A stretch of 6,890 nt of DNA from JBGSIZ01 sp041742255. GTDB lineage: Bacteria > Pseudomonadota > Alphaproteobacteria > Rhodobacterales > Rhodobacteraceae. The position numbers and the translations under genes are program-made. The notes beneath the pieces are model-generated. The model did not search any database. It had not been told where the DNA came from and saw nothing but the letters and a program-made list of their open reading frames with translations. This document shows, piece after piece, positions 5,418 to 6,890 of this stretch. The first letter of the stretch is position 1; each line of letters opens with the position of its first letter. The DNA lies in contig JBGSIZ010000297.1 of assembly GCA_041742255.1 (NCBI GenBank), positions 1 to 6,890 of the forward strand. Reading direction: 5' to 3'.

Positions 5418-5936
5418 GTGACCATTGACTGCATTTTCGAGGATGACCGCTGGGAAGCCGCCGGTCTGGACCGTCTGGCCGACATCGTCGAGGCCGCAAC
5501 GCTGACCCGTCTGGGTCTGGACCCGGACACCGTCGAGGCGTGCGTCATGGGCTGTTCGGACACCCGTATCGCCGAACTCAACGCCGATTTCCGGGACAAG
5601 GCGCAGGCCACCAACGTGCTGTCATGGCCATCGCAGGAACGAGGGGCCGCCATCGCAGGCGAAATGCCCCGCCCGCCCGTGATGGACGCCTTCGGGGCCA
5701 CCGAACTGGGCGACATCGCCATCTCCTATGACACCTGCATGTCTGAGGCGCAGGCCGCCGGGCGTAGTCTTGCCGATCACGCCACCCATCTTTTGGTGCA
5801 TGGATTGCTGCATCTGTTGGGATTTGATCACATCCGCGACCCCGACGCCGCCCTGATGGAAGGGTTAGAGACAGAAATCCTTGGCAATCTGGGGATTGCT
5901 GACCCATATAGCGAACACAGTAAAACAACCCGGTAG
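5418..5936 (+). CDS. ybeY: Endoribonuclease YbeY (rRNA maturation factor)
   Basis: YbeY is a zinc-dependent endoribonuclease in 16S rRNA 3'-end maturation and 70S ribosome quality control. The 172-residue product has the zinc motif H-x3-H-x5-H as H128-GLL-H132-LLGFD-H138. The conserved substrate-side R59 lies in DFRDKAQATNVLSWP (57-71). ELGDIAISYDT (96-106) is the other family block. The start is GTG at 5418, the only family-like start; ATG 5389 is in another frame and ends at 5421, overlapping the GTG as GTGA. The ribosome site is weak (CAGGG at 5407-5411), so coupling to upstream translation is plausible. It lies between phoH and the CBS gene, the standard alphaproteobacterial order. Confidence 0.96.
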   Translation: MTIDCIFEDDRWEAAGLDRLADIVEAATLTRLGLDPDTVEACVMGCSDTRIAELNADFRDKAQATNVLSWPSQERGAAIAGEMPRPPVMDAFGATELGDIAISYDTCMSEAQAAGRSLADHATHLLVHGLLHLLGFDHIRDPDAALMEGLETEILGNLGIADPYSEHSKTTR

Positions 5937-5942
5937 GAGACA

Positions 5943-6848
5943 ATGGGCGACAGCGTAGACGGTTCTTCTAGTGCGGCGCAAAGCGCGCCGATTGATCTGG
6001 AAAATGACGATGATGCGGACAGTCAGTCACGGGGTTTTTTCGGCCGCCTGTTTGACGCGCTGACCCCCGGGGCGGAACCCGAGGACGACACGGCCTATCC
6101 CGCCCGGTCCACCACCTCTGCCATTCCGTCGCCGGGGATGATGAACCTGCGGCGGTTGCGGGTCGAGGATGTGTCGATCCCGAACACCGACATCGTCGCC
6201 GTGCCCGTCACCATCGAAAAAGAGGCGTTGGTGGACGTGTTTCGCGACAGCGGGCTTACCCGTTTGCCGGTCTATTCGGGGACGCTGGACACCCCCATCG
6301 GGATTGCCAACCTCAAGGATTTCGCGCTGCGCTATGGCTTTAACGCCGTGGCCCCGGAATTTGACCTGCGCGGCATGTTGCGCCCGCTGTTGTTCGTGCC
6401 GCCGTCGATGCCCTTGGGCGTTTTGCTGCAAAAGATGCAGACGGAACGCATCCACATGGCGCTGGTGATCGACGAATACGGCGGCACCGACGGTCTGGTG
6501 ACCATCGAGGACCTTCTGGAACAGGTCGTGGGCGAGATCGAGGATGAACACGACATCGACGAGGTCACATCGTTCACCAAGGAAAAGCACGGCGTCTACA
6601 TGGCGCTGGCCAAAACCCCGCTCGAAGAATTCGAGGCCGAAATCGGCATGGACCTGACCGCCCACAACGAGATCGACGAGGAAGAGGTCGATACCCTTGG
6701 CGGTCTGGTGTTCATGCTGGCCGGTCACATCCCCGCCCGGGGCGAGGTGATCCGCCATCCCGACGGCCCCGAATTCGAGGTCGTCGATGCCGACCCGCGC
6801 CGGATCAAACGGCTGCGGGTTCGGATGCCCGATGCCAGCGACGGCTGA
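5943..6848 (+). CDS. CorC/HlyC-type CBS-domain protein
   Basis: The 301-residue protein has an acidic, low-complexity N-terminus (1-60) without membrane segments. Two CBS domains follow, about 74-135 (VEDVSIPNTDIVAVP, GLTRLPVYSG, IGIANLKDF) and about 144-200 (LRPLLFVPPSMPL, HMALVIDEYGGTDGLVTIEDLLEQVVGEIEDEHD). The CorC_HlyC transporter-associated domain is at about 215-295 (EEEVDTLGGLVF, ARGEVI). It lacks the DUF21 membrane domain of larger hemolysin-like proteins, so it is the soluble CorC type, proposed to act in Mg2+/Co2+ efflux. This family is often named tlyC or corC in Alphaproteobacteria. The ATG at 5943 is preceded by AGGAG at 5935-5939, which overlaps the ybeY stop, giving a 6-bp gap. 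It probably shares the phoH-ybeY transcript. Confidence 0.93.
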   Translation: MGDSVDGSSSAAQSAPIDLENDDDADSQSRGFFGRLFDALTPGAEPEDDTAYPARSTTSAIPSPGMMNLRRLRVEDVSIPNTDIVAVPVTIEKEALVDVFRDSGLTRLPVYSGTLDTPIGIANLKDFALRYGFNAVAPEFDLRGMLRPLLFVPPSMPLGVLLQKMQTERIHMALVIDEYGGTDGLVTIEDLLEQVVGEIEDEHDIDEVTSFTKEKHGVYMALAKTPLEEFEAEIGMDLTAHNEIDEEEVDTLGGLVFMLAGHIPARGEVIRHPDGPEFEVVDADPRRIKRLRVRMPDASDG

Positions 6849-6854
6849 CGGCCC

Positions 6855-6890
6855 GTGCCCCCGGTTCTGACCACGGGTTGGCCGCGCCTT
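6855..6890 (+). CDS. Possible 5' end of the next operon gene, candidate lnt (partial)
   Basis: From the GTG at 6855 an open frame of 12 codons (MPPVLTTGWPRL) runs off the window. In Alphaproteobacteria the apolipoprotein N-acyltransferase gene lnt commonly follows the corC-type gene, and a short start such as this would precede its first membrane segment. The spacing of 6 bp to the CBS gene fits an operon. No domain is visible and the ribosome site is poor, so both the gene identity and the start are inferred from position. Confidence 0.35.
   Translation, partial: MPPVLTTGWPRL

Noticed and set aside
6852..6877. CCCGTG/CACGGG inverted repeat after the CBS-domain gene as a terminator
   Set aside because: The stem is six pairs with a 14-base loop and no T tract, and the next gene probably starts inside it.

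Overview
The window looks like a chromosomal segment of an alphaproteobacterium, most likely Rhodobacteraceae (Roseobacter group). The reasons are its high GC content and GC-ending codons, the gene block miaB ... phoH - ybeY - CorC-type CBS protein (with a possible lnt start at the right edge), and a TTAA-N7-TTAA site of the CtrA type. This assignment is inferred from gene order and protein motifs; no search was run.

Left part (1-1543), accessory in character. A REP-associated tyrosine transposase (RAYT, 81-641) is bracketed by two identical 20-bp palindromic REP-like copies in the same orientation, at 1-20 and 614-633. The second copy lies inside the 3' end of the transposase gene. A tandem array of four 14-bp units (636-691) follows and carries the stop codons of both the transposase and the convergent gene at 680-1543. 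That convergent gene encodes a putative family-2-like glycosyltransferase whose usual DxD position is replaced. A 152-bp divergent spacer separates it from miaB.

Middle part (1696-4222). miaB encodes the tRNA methylthiotransferase. It is followed by an AT-rich regulatory-looking spacer with three copies of ATATGGC/GCCATAT. Next come two small genes for exported proteins: a secreted OmpA-domain protein and a lipoprotein, 14 bp apart. Both carry the same roughly 35-residue domain with two cysteines 25 residues apart and a PDGC-x-HW...DDG-x-EG core. A strong hairpin terminator closes this pair. The pair sits between miaB and phoH and is the best candidate here for an undescribed system.

Right part (4371-6890). 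phoH (TTG start), ybeY (GTG start) and a CBS-domain CorC-type gene are closely spaced on the plus strand and look like one operon for RNA quality control/rRNA maturation and envelope or ion homeostasis. A reading frame starting near 6855 may be the first codons of lnt, the usual next gene in this order, but only 12 codons are visible.
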